A stretch of 64,000 bases of DNA from Magnetaquicoccus sp039908525 (lineage in GTDB: Bacteria; Pseudomonadota; Magnetococcia; Magnetococcales; Magnetaquicoccaceae). The stretch is taken from contig JAMOAY010000004.1 of NCBI GenBank assembly GCA_039908525.1, forward strand, positions 91,966 to 155,965. The letters are read 5' to 3'. The notes below the pieces were generated by a model, which ran no database searches, was not told the origin of the DNA, and saw only the letters and a list, made by a program, of their open reading frames with translations. Position numbers and translations under genes: made by a program. Shown here piece by piece: positions 54,080-63,903 of the stretch; positions within the stretch are counted from its first letter, which is position 1, and the number at the start of each line of letters is the position of its first letter.

Positions 54080-56472
54080 CGCGCCTGACCCGCTCGGCCG
54101 TCTGTTTTTTCCGCCACGATACGCCAGTGTTTCTGCTGTTTTTTGATATGCAGCGTCTTGCGCCGGGTCCATTTCTCGTGGCCCGAGGCAAAGGCAAGCC
54201 GTACCAGCGCGGTGGCCTGCTGTTCCGTCTCCATCTCGACCGCCCATTCGGCCAAGGTCACACGGATCCGGGTGACGGGATTGAGCAGGGTGGTGTAGGC
54301 CTGGGCCCATTGCGACCTGCTCCAACCATTTTCTGGTACAAAATCATCTGCGTAAAAAGAGAGGAAGGTGGCTGCGTCCTGGCGCGCCCAGGCATCGGCC
54401 CACTCTTGCACCAAAGCGCGTACCGCCTCTTCTGTGCGAACGGGGGGCACCGGCACCGGTTCGGTCACCGTGGCAGGTGGGGGTTTGATCGCCCCCTTGG
54501 CCACCGCTGGCGGTCCACGCTCCTCCTCTTCCAGAAGGAGAGGGTCTGCGTCGACCGTGCCCGACCCTGCCTTGCCGGGGGGAGGAGCGTGGCCCGCCAC
54601 GGGCGCACCAGCGGGCGGGACGGTCACCGCCGCTGCGCCGACCGCAGGAGGGGATGCCCGACCAACCTCTTTGGCTTCAGGAGGGGTGGGGGCAGCCGGC
54701 GCCTGGTTGGCCGCTTCCGCCTCCTGGTAGAGCCACTCCGTCGCCTCACGCAGGGATGGAGGGGCGTTCTGCAACACCCCTTGCTGCGTTTCGGTCACGG
54801 GAGAGAGGTTGAGTGGGCGGGTTCCCACCCCGTCCCGGCTGGACTCGCGCAGCAACTGCTCCATGGCCTGGCGCACGGCAGGATCCTCGACCCGCCTCCC
54901 TCCCCCCTCCTCCCGCGCCTCTGTGAGAGGATCAGCCGGAGGAGGCAGGGAGATTCCCTCCTGCCACGCCAGCACCGCCTCCCGGATGGCCTGGCTCAGG
55001 ACAGGCAGGGCATCCTCCGGGTGGGCACTCGGCAGCAGGTCAACCCCCAGAGAGACAAAGATCAAACCGATGGCATTCTGCACCTCCGCAAAGGCCTTGT
55101 TGCGCTGCAATTGCGACATGATGGCCCGGGTGGCAGCCCGAATCTGCTCCAGGCGGTTCTGACCGGTGCTGCCGGCATCCAGGGCGATGTTGTCCTGAAT
55201 CCGGCGGTCCACCTCGCTGATCCTGCTGAAATTTTCAAATTTTCTGTTGGCATCCCAGTATTTGCGATGGCCGATGTGCACCTGGGAAAGGATGGCCATG
55301 TTGAGTGCCAGACGACGCAGATGGCTCAGGCTGGCCTGATTGTCGGCCAACCGCAGGGCGGTTGGCCCGGAGACCAGTTTCAACAGGTTGCCGGTCACCT
55401 GCAAACCGGCATCCTGCCACTGGGCATCCATGGCGAAGGAGTTGCTGTCATAATGGCCCGCGCCTTTCAGCTCCAGTCCCGGCAGCATGCGCAGCAGGGC
55501 CTTGCGGGTTTCGCTGGCGCTGATACGCTCCTTGTACATTTCCATGCGCAGTTCCGGCCGGTTCAGCAGGGCCAGCTGTTCCATCTCTGCCAGGCTGGCC
55601 CGGATCGGGGTGATGGTGAGGCAGGATTCATCGGGAATTTTCAGGGTGAAGTGGGTGCCTGGAGGCAGATTGATCAACAGAGCCAGATTTTTCTTGGCCA
55701 ACTCCAGCTCTTCCCGCAACGATTCCAGCTGTTGCACCACCTCCAGCAACTCCCGCTGGTAGCGCATCATCTCCAACTGAGGGCGCAAGCGCTCTTTTTC
55801 CACCTGATAGGCCACATCCAGGGCGGAACGGGCCTCGCTCAAGACCGGTTCTATGCGGCTTTGCAGTTGTTGGGCGCTGGCGGCGCGCCAGAAGGCGGCC
55901 TGCACCTCCTGAAATTGATTGTGGGCCAGTTTGCGCCGATTCTCCTCGGCCACCAGCAGGCGGTCGGCGGCCTGTTTGGCCTGGAAATAGCTGACTCCGA
56001 AATCAAGCACGTTCCAGACCAGGCTCAGGTCGGCGGTGGTTTTTTCGCGATCCTCGGCGGTGGAATAACCGGTGGAGAGGATGCCGGTGGAGAGGGAGAG
56101 TCCGCGGGCCGCCTCCACGCTGTTGCGCGCATCAAAACCGGCCCGGGCGGCCAGACGGGGCAACAGCTCATAGCGGGAGAGATCCACCTCGGTCAGGGCA
56201 ACCGTTTTCTCCAACAAGGTCACCCGGTAGTCCAGATTGTACTTGATGGCCCGCGCCACCGCCTCATACAGGTCAATGGGCCGACTGACAGGCTCCTGTT
56301 CGGCAAACAGCACGGTTTGATCCGCCTGCAGGGTGGCGGCCAACTCCCGGGGGGTCAAAGGGTTGGGGGTGATGGTACAGGCCAGCAACCCCAACAGGGT
56401 TCCCCCCACCAGGAGCAGGTGCCATCCACGACGACCGACATCACACGGCCTGTTCAACAGAGGAAATCGCAT
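54076..56472 (-). CDS. TolC-like outer-membrane channel lipoprotein with C-terminal SnoaL-like domain
   Basis: 798 residues. A lipoprotein signal ends at C32 (LLGLLAC). Residues ~60-500 form the two-repeat outer-membrane efflux domain with long coiled coils. A Pro/Ala linker (~580-680) leads to a C-terminal domain (AVRALVQEWADAWARQDAAT, FYADDFV) resembling SnoaL/DUF4440-type fold proteins. Standard TolC is under 500 residues, so the last ~250 are an addition. ATG at 56472 is used (GTG at 56478 possible). First gene of the export operon, divergent from the giant gene. Confidence 0.85.
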   Translation of the reverse strand: MRFPLLNRPCDVGRRGWHLLLVGGTLLGLLACTITPNPLTPRELAATLQADQTVLFAEQEPVSRPIDLYEAVARAIKYNLDYRVTLLEKTVALTEVDLSRYELLPRLAARAGFDARNSVEAARGLSLSTGILSTGYSTAEDREKTTADLSLVWNVLDFGVSYFQAKQAADRLLVAEENRRKLAHNQFQEVQAAFWRAASAQQLQSRIEPVLSEARSALDVAYQVEKERLRPQLEMMRYQRELLEVVQQLESLREELELAKKNLALLINLPPGTHFTLKIPDESCLTITPIRASLAEMEQLALLNRPELRMEMYKERISASETRKALLRMLPGLELKGAGHYDSNSFAMDAQWQDAGLQVTGNLLKLVSGPTALRLADNQASLSHLRRLALNMAILSQVHIGHRKYWDANRKFENFSRISEVDRRIQDNIALDAGSTGQNRLEQIRAATRAIMSQLQRNKAFAEVQNAIGLIFVSLGVDLLPSAHPEDALPVLSQAIREAVLAWQEGISLPPPADPLTEAREEGGGRRVEDPAVRQAMEQLLRESSRDGVGTRPLNLSPVTETQQGVLQNAPPSLREATEWLYQEAEAANQAPAAPTPPEAKEVGRASPPAVGAAAVTVPPAGAPVAGHAPPPGKAGSGTVDADPLLLEEEERGPPAVAKGAIKPPPATVTEPVPVPPVRTEEAVRALVQEWADAWARQDAATFLSFYADDFVPENGWSRSQWAQAYTTLLNPVTRIRVTLAEWAVEMETEQQATALVRLAFASGHEKWTRRKTLHIKKQQKHWRIVAEKTDGRAGQAR

Positions 56473-56668
56473 GGACACTATCCGGCAATCCGGTTACAAA
56501 ATGGCGATGGCAGGTCACGATGGAACAAAACGCCAAGCAAAAAAAATACCATCCTCTGAAAAAGGAGAAAAAAATTTCTCTACCCTCCCAGCCCGAGCAT
56601 GCCATAATAACAGGGTGGTGGATGGTCGGCGATGGTCCGTGTCCCTTCAGATCGGGAGTGATGGCACC

Positions 56669-59600
56669 GTGCATTGGCAGCAGATGGGTTCAAGGCTGAA
56701 GGCGTTAGTCGCCCGCTGGCGCGGCAGGCCCTCCTGTCGGCCCTCGCTCACAGCGGGCGGCCTTTTTCTGGAGTTGGAGCCCCGCATGATGCTCGATGGG
56801 GTCGGTCTCCTGCCACCCCGCTGGGAAGAGTCGTCGTTTGACGGCGATCCAGACAGCCATGAACCTCACGCCGACACCCCGCCAGACCCGGACAGCTCTC
56901 TGCCCCTGGTCGAAGCGGTACAAGGGTATCGCTTGCCGGAAGCCTCCCCGCGACACGCCATCCTGTTTGTTGATGGCAGAGTCTCCAACCACCAAAACCT
57001 GCTGGCGGGCGCCTCGCCGCATCTGACCGTTGTGGTGCTGGCACCCGACCGGGATGGCGTCGAGCAGATCGCGGCGGCACTGGCCCAACAGGCGGCTCCC
57101 CTGGATAGCATCCATATCCTCTCCCATGGTGACACGGCCCAGGTTGCACTGGGCAACAGTCGTCTCTCCAGTGATACCCTGGAACGCTATGCCCAGACAC
57201 TGTCCCAGTGGGGTCGTGCGCTCACTCCAAACGGGGATATCCTCCTCTACGGCTGTGAGGTGGGGGCAGGAGACAAAGGGGCCGCTTTTGTCTCTCGACT
57301 CTCCCAACTCACCGGGGCCGATGTGGCGGCCTCCCAGGATCCCACCGGGGCGGCAGAGCGGGGCGGCAACTGGGTTCTGGAACGGGCGAGCGGCCCGGTC
57401 GAGGCAACGGCTCCCTTTGCAGCGGCGGCCCTGGCCACCTATGGGGATACGCTGGCGGTGACCGCCATCAACCTGTCCAGCCTGTCGGGCAGCGACGGAT
57501 TCAAACTGGCCGGCTCGACGCCACCCCCAGGGGACCTGGCCGGTTTTTCCGTCCGTGCCGCAGGGGATGTCAACGGGGATGGATACGCGGATGTCGTCGT
57601 CGGCGCGCCCAACGCCAACGGTGGCGCCGGTTATGCCTACGTGGTGTTCGGCCAGTCGAGCGCCTTCACGGCGGCCACCATCACCCTCTCCAATCTGAAC
57701 GGCAGCAACGGTTTCCGTCTGACGGGCGCGGCCGGCGACTTTGCTGGCTATTCGGTCAGCTCGGCGGGTGATATCAATGGCGACGGTTTTGACGACCTCG
57801 TCGTCGGGGCATACGCTGCTGGCAACAACAGCGCCTCCACCTCAGGTTCCAGCTATGTGGTGTTCGGCCAATCCAGTTTCAGTTCGAATCTCAGTCTGGC
57901 CTCCCTGAACGGTGCCAGCACCGGTTTCCGGATCGACGGCGAGTCGACAGGAGACCTCTCCGGCGCATCGGTCGGTGGAGCCGGGGATGTCAACGGCGAT
58001 GGCTACGACGATCTGACCATCGGCGCCATCTTCGCCAACGGAGGCACCGGTTCCAGCTATGTCATGTTCGGCAAATCCTCCGGTTTCAGCTCGGTCACGC
58101 TCCTCTCCAGTCTGAACAGCGACAGCACCGGGTTTCGCATGGATGGTTCGAACAGCGGGGATTATGTGGGCGCCTCCGTCAGTGGCGCCGGGGATATCAA
58201 CGGAGACGGTTTTGCCGATCTGCTGGTCGGCACCTACAGAACAGGCGTGGGAGGCAACAGCAGCAGCAATGGCAGTTTTGTCGTCTTTGGCAAGGCGTCG
58301 GGGTTCGCGACCGTCACCCTGGATTCCCTGACGGGTTCGGACGGTTTTATCATGACAGGCGCCGCAGCGGACGGAACCGGTCGCTCGGTCAGCGCCGCCG
58401 GGGATGTCAATGGCGATGGCTACGCGGATCTGATCGTCGGCGCCTACAAGGCAGACCCGGCCAGCGGGGGCGCCGACGCGGGTTCCAGTTATGTGGTGTG
58501 GGGCCAAAGCTCTTTCAGCGCCTCCATCACCCTCTCCACCCTCGCCAGCACCGCCGGCGTCCGTTTGGACGGCGTCGGTGCGGGTGACGAATCCGGTCGG
58601 GCTGTCGGCTCGGCCGGGGATGTCAACGGGGATGGCTATGCCGATCTCATCATCGGCGCCCGCAAGGCGGATCCGGCCAGCGGGGGTACAGATTCAGGCT
58701 CCACCTATGTGGTTCTGGGCAGCTCCAGTTTCGGCGCCTCGGCGCTCAACCTCTCCGCCCTGGGCAGCGGCTACCGGTTGCATGGGGTGACCAGCAACGA
58801 TCATTCAGGTTTTGCCATTGGCTCGGCCGGGGATGTCGATGGAGACGGTTTTGATGACCTGATCGTCGGGGCAGCGGCGGTGGACAACATGATTTCCCGC
58901 ACCGGCAACGATACGGGCGCCGGCTATCTGCTCTTCAGCACCGCCACCGCCGGCACGGGGGTGACCTTGACAGGTACAGCGGCGGCGAACTCCCTGGTGG
59001 GGGGCAGTGGCGCCGACACCCTGACGGGGGGGGGTGGCAAGGATGTGCTGCACGGCGGCAGTGGCAACGACACCCTCGCCGTCTCCGATCTTACTTTTCA
59101 ACTGGTGGATGGCGGCCTTGGCCGCGATACCCTGAGCCTGTCCGGCTCGGGTCTCTCCCTGACCCTGGCCAGCGAGCGGGGCATGATCCAGTCCATCGAG
59201 AGCATCAACATCACCGGCACCGGCAACAACACCCTGACCCTGACCCAACGGGATCTGCTCAATCTCTCTGAATCCAGCAATACCCTGGTTGTCTATCGCG
59301 ACACGGGGGACACGGTGAGCATGGACAGCGGTTGGACCGGCAGCACGGCCAACGCGGGGTATTACACCTACACCCAGGGACAGGCGACCTTGAAAGTGGC
59401 CACAGCGCCGGTGTTCACCTCCGCCACCACGGCCAGCGTGGCCGAAAATGCAGCAACCAGCACCATCGTCTACACCGCCGTGGCCTCGGATACCGATATC
59501 ACCAGCGGCAGCGGTGACAGCCTCACCTACACTCTGGGCGGCACGGATGCATCCTCTTTTTCCATCGGCTCCGGCGGTGCGGTGACCCTGCAATCCTCGG

Positions 59601-62600
59601 CCAACTACGAGGCCAAATCCAGCTACAGCATCAGCGTCACCGCCACCGACAGCACCGGTTTGACCACCAGCCAAACGGTGACCGTCGGCATCACGGATGT
59701 GAACGAGGCGCCCACCTTCGGCGCCAGCAGCACCTCCATCAGCGTCGCAGAGAATACGACGGCGGTCTACACGGCCGCAGCCACCGATGTGGACAGCGGC
59801 AGCACGATCACCTACAGCCTGGGCGGCACCAATGCCGCCTCCTTTTCCATCAACAGCAGCACCGGTGTCGTGACCCTGGCCAGTGCCGCCAACTACGAAT
59901 CCACCACCAACTACAGCATCACCGTCACGGCGACCGACAATGGCAGCACCCCCTTGACAGCCACGCAGACGGTGACCGTCGCGGTCACCAATGTCAACGA
60001 GGCCCCTGTTTTCAGCTCCGGCAGCACGGCCAGTATCGCGGAAAACAGTTCAACCTCTACGACGGTCTACACCGCAGCGGCCTCGGATGTGGACAGCGGC
60101 GACACCCTCACCTACAGCCTGGGCGGTACGGATGCCGCATCCTTCTCCATCAACAGCGCCAGCGGTGCGGTGACCCTGAACAGTTCCGCCAACTACGAGA
60201 CCACCACCAGCTACAGCATCACCGTCACGGTGACCGACAGTGGTGGGTTGACGGCCAGCCAGGGGGTGACGGTCAGTGTCACCAACGTCAATGAGGCCCC
60301 CACCTTCAGCTCCGGTAGCACGGCCAGCATCGCGGAAAACAGTTCGACCTCCACCGTGATCTACACCGCAGCAGCCTCGGATGTGGACAGCGGCGACTCG
60401 GTCACCTACAGCCTGAGTGGTACGGATGCCGCCTCCTTTTCCATCAACAGCAGCTCGGGCGCGGTGACACTGAACAGCTCCCCCAACTACGAATCCACCT
60501 CCAGCTACAGCATCAGCGTCGTGGCCACCGACAGCGGCGGGTTGGCGAGCAGCCAGGGGGTGACGGTCGGTGTCACCAATGTCAATGAAGCCCCCACCTT
60601 CAGCTCCGGCAGCACGGCCAGCATCGCGGAAAATTCTTCGACCTCCACCGTGGTCTATACCGGGGTGGCTGTGGATGTGGACAGTGGCGACACCCTCACC
60701 TACAGCCTGGGCGGCACGGATGCCGTCTCGTTTTCCATCAACAACAGCTCGGGCGTGGTGACCCTGAACAGCTCCCCCAACTATGAGTCCACCTCCAGCT
60801 ACAGCATCACGCTCACGGCAACCGACGGCAGTGGCCTGACGGCCACCCAGTCGGTGACGGTCAGTGTCACCGATGTCAACGAATCACCCACTGGCAGCGT
60901 CACCCTCAGCGGTACCGCCACGCAGGGAGAAACCCTGACCGTCTCCAACTCTCTGGCCGACGATGACGGCCTGGGCACCATCTCCTACCAGTGGCTGGCG
61001 GATGGAGTGGCCATCAGCGGCGCCACCGGCAGCAGCCATCTCCTCCTGGAAGCACAGGTAGGGACCATCATCACCGTCACGGCCAGTTATACGGATGCCC
61101 ATGGCACAGCAGAGAGCGTCACCAGCTCCGCCAGCAGCACAGTGGCCAACGTCAACGATTCTCCCACCGGCAACATCGTCATCAGCGGTACGGCGACCCA
61201 GGGGGAAACCCTCAGTATCGTCAACACCCTGGCCGATGACGATGGTCTGGGCAGCTTCAGTTACCAATGGCTGGCGGACGGCGGCGCCGTTGCCGGTGCC
61301 ACCGGCAGCACGCTCGTGTTGGCAGAGGCCCAGGTGGACAGCCGTATCACGGTCACGGTGCAATACACGGATGGCCATGGCACGGCGGAGAGCATTACCA
61401 GCGCCGCCACCAACACGGTGGCCAATGTCAACGATGCCCCCACGGGCAGTGTTGTCATCAGCGGCACGGCAACCCAGGGGGAAACCCTGACCGTTTCCCA
61501 CTCTCTGGCAGATATCGACGGCCTGGGCAGCATCACCTATCGCTGGCTGGCCGATGGGGTCACGGTCGCTGGGGCGACCGGCAGCAGCTTCATCCTGACC
61601 GAATCTCAGGTAGGCCACACCCTCACGGTCACGGCCCGTTATACCGACGGGCATGGAACAGCAGAGAGCGTCACCAGTGCTGCCACCGGCGCGGTGGCCA
61701 ATGTCAACGATCTCCCCACCGGCGATGTGACCGTCAGCGGCACGGCGACGCAAGGCGAGACCCTCACCGTCAGCAACACCCTGGCAGACCTGGATGGTTT
61801 GGGCAGCATCACCTACCAGTGGCTGGCGGCGGGCGCCCCCATCAGTGGCGCCACCGGCAGCAGCTACCGGTTGACCGAGGCCGAAGTAGACACAAGCATC
61901 TCCGTGACCGCCAGTTATCACGACGGTCACGGTACGGTCGAGAGCATCCGCAGCGCATCCACCCCGACGGTTGCCAATGTCAACGACGCCCCTACCGGCA
62001 GCGTGACTCTGAGCGGCACGGCGACACAGGGGGAGTTGCTCACCGCTGTCAGCACCCTGGCCGATCTGGACGGTCTGGGCCGTTTCACCTATCTGTGGCA
62101 GGCCAATGGCACCGATATCAGCGGTGCCACCGACAGCAGCTACCGGCTGACCGAGGCCGAGGTGGATAAAACCCTCACCGTCACCATTCTGTACAGCGAT
62201 GGCCACGGTACGCTTGAACATGCCAGCAGCCCTGCGACCCGGACGGTGCTCAACGTCAATGATGCACCCACCGGCGAGGTGCTCCTCGTCGGCACGGCCA
62301 CCCAGGGGGAGATCCTGACGGTCACGCAAACGCTGGCGGATATCGATGGTTTGGGTACCCTGCACTACCAATGGCTGGCAAACAACAGCGTGATCGTTGG
62401 CGCGACGGGCAGCCAGTTGCTGTTGACAGAAAGCCTGGTGGACAAGGTATTGACCGTTGTCGCAGGCTACACCGATGGCCATGGCACACAGGAGAGTCTG
62501 AGCAGTCCGGCCACCCGTGCCGTGCTCAATGTCAACGATCCACCGACCGGCCGTGTCACCATCCACGGCACAGCGATGCAGGAGCAGACCCTTACCGTCA

Positions 62601-63871
62601 GCGACACCCTGGCCGATATCGATGGGCTGGGTTCCCTCCTCTACCAATGGCTGGCGGCCGGAATCTCCATCGACGGCGCCACCGACAGCAGCTACCGGTT
62701 GACGGAGGCCGAGGTGGGCAAGAGCATGGCCGTCATCGTCCGTTATACCGATGGCCATGGCACCGTGGAAAGCATCACCACTCCGACAACCTCTGTGGTG
62801 CAATCCTCCTTTGTACCCTCGTCCGGCAATACGGCAGGCAGCGCCCCGTCGTTGGCAACCGATACGGGCGCGGGGGGGGCGGGTGTACAGGGCGCTTCAG
62901 GCGGTGGTACGGCCTTGTCGTCGGGCTCGACAACCCCAGTCGGCCCTGTCGCTGCCACGGCCCAGTTGCTCACAGAAACACCCCAGCCGCCATCCGACCC
63001 AACCGCAGATCCGGGTGAAGCCATCGGGCAACCCTCGAATAGCTCCAGCCCGCCCAATGGCCCTCTCCCCTCATCATCCCCCGCCCCGACCGGCACGGAA
63101 CAGGCTGTGACCCCAGGTGGTACTGCGGCCGTGGATGGGGGCATACAGGGTGGCGGCGCAGGAACGGCCAACTCCCCGGCGGCAGCAGGCGGTACAGCGG
63201 GTACCGGTACCGGGAGCCATCCTGCAGGCGAGCCTGCGGCAACCCAGGGCAGCGGGGCGGACACTGGCAGCGGCGGCGGTTCCACAACCGACTTTTTGAC
63301 CGATTTCAATGCCGATCATGACAGCGATTTTTTCACGGCAAGGCGTTCTTCCGACTCGGAAGAGCTGATGTCTAATTCCGCACGGGTAGAGGGGTTGACA
63401 GGCAGCGACAGGGGGGGTGGTCGAGCGGTTGTCGTGGAGGGGTTGGCCGATACAGGAGGCTATGAAGAGGGGGTGACTGTCGAAGGATTCCGTGGCAACA
63501 CGGAGGCGACAAGACCCATGGCGGTGGAAGGTTTTGGCGACGTGGGCGCCAGGGCGGGCAATCCGGCCGTTGTCCCAGGCTTCGGCGATGCCGGCATGCC
63601 CGGCCGGCGACGGGAGGAAGAGGAGGAGGATCTGCTGCTGGATCAGGAGCCTGCAACGGAACAGGCCGGGACGGAATCACAGGCTGCCGAAAGTGTCGAT
63701 GAGGATCTGATCGAAGAGGCCGGCGACTCCACACCGCCGGCGCCGCAACCCCCGGCCAGTCCGCCCGGCAAACCGGCCTTCACCGCCCAGTTGCGCCCGT
63801 TCGGCGCCCAGGGGTTTCATCAGGCCAGCATGGCGCTGCTCAAGCAAATGGTAGAAAATCGCGTACGCTGA
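56669..63871 (+). CDS. Giant LEPR/DUF4347 repeat protein (FG-GAP, RTX-like, cadherin-like, Ig-like)
   Basis: Predicted secreted or surface adhesin of about 2400 residues. LEPRMMLDG at 36-44 is the LEPR-XLL motif; DUF4347 spans ~97-264, with ILSHG (H153) and LLYGC (C196). Seven FG-GAP repeats (GDVNGDGYADVVVG type; ~270-760) would form a calcium-binding propeller. Then RTX-like repeats and a module 809-889 shared with the 6.9 kb protease, five cadherin-like repeats of ~98 residues (59.4-60.9 kb), seven 91-residue repeats with PTGSVTLSGTATQGETL (60.9-62.8 kb), a Ser/Gly/Pro region, V-x-G-[FL] repeats and an acidic tail. Start uncertain: GTG 56669 with GGGAG 10 bases upstream, or ATG 56684. Confidence 0.85.
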   Translation: MHWQQMGSRLKALVARWRGRPSCRPSLTAGGLFLELEPRMMLDGVGLLPPRWEESSFDGDPDSHEPHADTPPDPDSSLPLVEAVQGYRLPEASPRHAILFVDGRVSNHQNLLAGASPHLTVVVLAPDRDGVEQIAAALAQQAAPLDSIHILSHGDTAQVALGNSRLSSDTLERYAQTLSQWGRALTPNGDILLYGCEVGAGDKGAAFVSRLSQLTGADVAASQDPTGAAERGGNWVLERASGPVEATAPFAAAALATYGDTLAVTAINLSSLSGSDGFKLAGSTPPPGDLAGFSVRAAGDVNGDGYADVVVGAPNANGGAGYAYVVFGQSSAFTAATITLSNLNGSNGFRLTGAAGDFAGYSVSSAGDINGDGFDDLVVGAYAAGNNSASTSGSSYVVFGQSSFSSNLSLASLNGASTGFRIDGESTGDLSGASVGGAGDVNGDGYDDLTIGAIFANGGTGSSYVMFGKSSGFSSVTLLSSLNSDSTGFRMDGSNSGDYVGASVSGAGDINGDGFADLLVGTYRTGVGGNSSSNGSFVVFGKASGFATVTLDSLTGSDGFIMTGAAADGTGRSVSAAGDVNGDGYADLIVGAYKADPASGGADAGSSYVVWGQSSFSASITLSTLASTAGVRLDGVGAGDESGRAVGSAGDVNGDGYADLIIGARKADPASGGTDSGSTYVVLGSSSFGASALNLSALGSGYRLHGVTSNDHSGFAIGSAGDVDGDGFDDLIVGAAAVDNMISRTGNDTGAGYLLFSTATAGTGVTLTGTAAANSLVGGSGADTLTGGGGKDVLHGGSGNDTLAVSDLTFQLVDGGLGRDTLSLSGSGLSLTLASERGMIQSIESINITGTGNNTLTLTQRDLLNLSESSNTLVVYRDTGDTVSMDSGWTGSTANAGYYTYTQGQATLKVATAPVFTSATTASVAENAATSTIVYTAVASDTDITSGSGDSLTYTLGGTDASSFSIGSGGAVTLQSSANYEAKSSYSISVTATDSTGLTTSQTVTVGITDVNEAPTFGASSTSISVAENTTAVYTAAATDVDSGSTITYSLGGTNAASFSINSSTGVVTLASAANYESTTNYSITVTATDNGSTPLTATQTVTVAVTNVNEAPVFSSGSTASIAENSSTSTTVYTAAASDVDSGDTLTYSLGGTDAASFSINSASGAVTLNSSANYETTTSYSITVTVTDSGGLTASQGVTVSVTNVNEAPTFSSGSTASIAENSSTSTVIYTAAASDVDSGDSVTYSLSGTDAASFSINSSSGAVTLNSSPNYESTSSYSISVVATDSGGLASSQGVTVGVTNVNEAPTFSSGSTASIAENSSTSTVVYTGVAVDVDSGDTLTYSLGGTDAVSFSINNSSGVVTLNSSPNYESTSSYSITLTATDGSGLTATQSVTVSVTDVNESPTGSVTLSGTATQGETLTVSNSLADDDGLGTISYQWLADGVAISGATGSSHLLLEAQVGTIITVTASYTDAHGTAESVTSSASSTVANVNDSPTGNIVISGTATQGETLSIVNTLADDDGLGSFSYQWLADGGAVAGATGSTLVLAEAQVDSRITVTVQYTDGHGTAESITSAATNTVANVNDAPTGSVVISGTATQGETLTVSHSLADIDGLGSITYRWLADGVTVAGATGSSFILTESQVGHTLTVTARYTDGHGTAESVTSAATGAVANVNDLPTGDVTVSGTATQGETLTVSNTLADLDGLGSITYQWLAAGAPISGATGSSYRLTEAEVDTSISVTASYHDGHGTVESIRSASTPTVANVNDAPTGSVTLSGTATQGELLTAVSTLADLDGLGRFTYLWQANGTDISGATDSSYRLTEAEVDKTLTVTILYSDGHGTLEHASSPATRTVLNVNDAPTGEVLLVGTATQGEILTVTQTLADIDGLGTLHYQWLANNSVIVGATGSQLLLTESLVDKVLTVVAGYTDGHGTQESLSSPATRAVLNVNDPPTGRVTIHGTAMQEQTLTVSDTLADIDGLGSLLYQWLAAGISIDGATDSSYRLTEAEVGKSMAVIVRYTDGHGTVESITTPTTSVVQSSFVPSSGNTAGSAPSLATDTGAGGAGVQGASGGGTALSSGSTTPVGPVAATAQLLTETPQPPSDPTADPGEAIGQPSNSSSPPNGPLPSSSPAPTGTEQAVTPGGTAAVDGGIQGGGAGTANSPAAAGGTAGTGTGSHPAGEPAATQGSGADTGSGGGSTTDFLTDFNADHDSDFFTARRSSDSEELMSNSARVEGLTGSDRGGGRAVVVEGLADTGGYEEGVTVEGFRGNTEATRPMAVEGFGDVGARAGNPAVVPGFGDAGMPGRRREEEEEDLLLDQEPATEQAGTESQAAESVDEDLIEEAGDSTPPAPQPPASPPGKPAFTAQLRPFGAQGFHQASMALLKQMVENRVR
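59406..60885 (+). repeat. Five tandem cadherin-like coding repeats
   Basis: Units of roughly 290-300 bases each end in NEAPTF/NEAPVF and contain SIAENSSTST, YSLGGTDAASFSI and NYE..SYSI. Units 3 to 5 are the most alike, consistent with recent intragenic duplication. Confidence 0.85.
60886..62800 (+). repeat. Seven tandem 91-residue Ig-like coding repeats
   Basis: 273-base units starting PTG[SND][VI] and holding GTATQGETL, LADxDGLG, YQWLADG, GATGSS and YTDGHGTAES. The last two units are the most diverged. Confidence 0.85.
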
Positions 63872-63903
63872 TCCCCTTTCCGAACCGTTGGCTACTCCTC
63901 TTC

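Noticed and set aside
54000..56559. An 853-codon plus-strand frame opposite the TolC-like gene
   Set aside because: Shadow of a GC-rich coding strand; TolC and lipoprotein signals are on the minus strand.
56333..56668. Start of the giant protein far upstream, for example ATG at 56471
   Set aside because: It would overlap the divergent tolC-like start, and the added ~65 residues cross an AT-rich promoter-like stretch with no family similarity. The choice between GTG 56669 and ATG 56684 stays open.
60884..62803. A 639-codon minus-strand frame opposite the Ig-like repeats
   Set aside because: Periodic antisense of the 273-base repeats; no independent start signal or domain.
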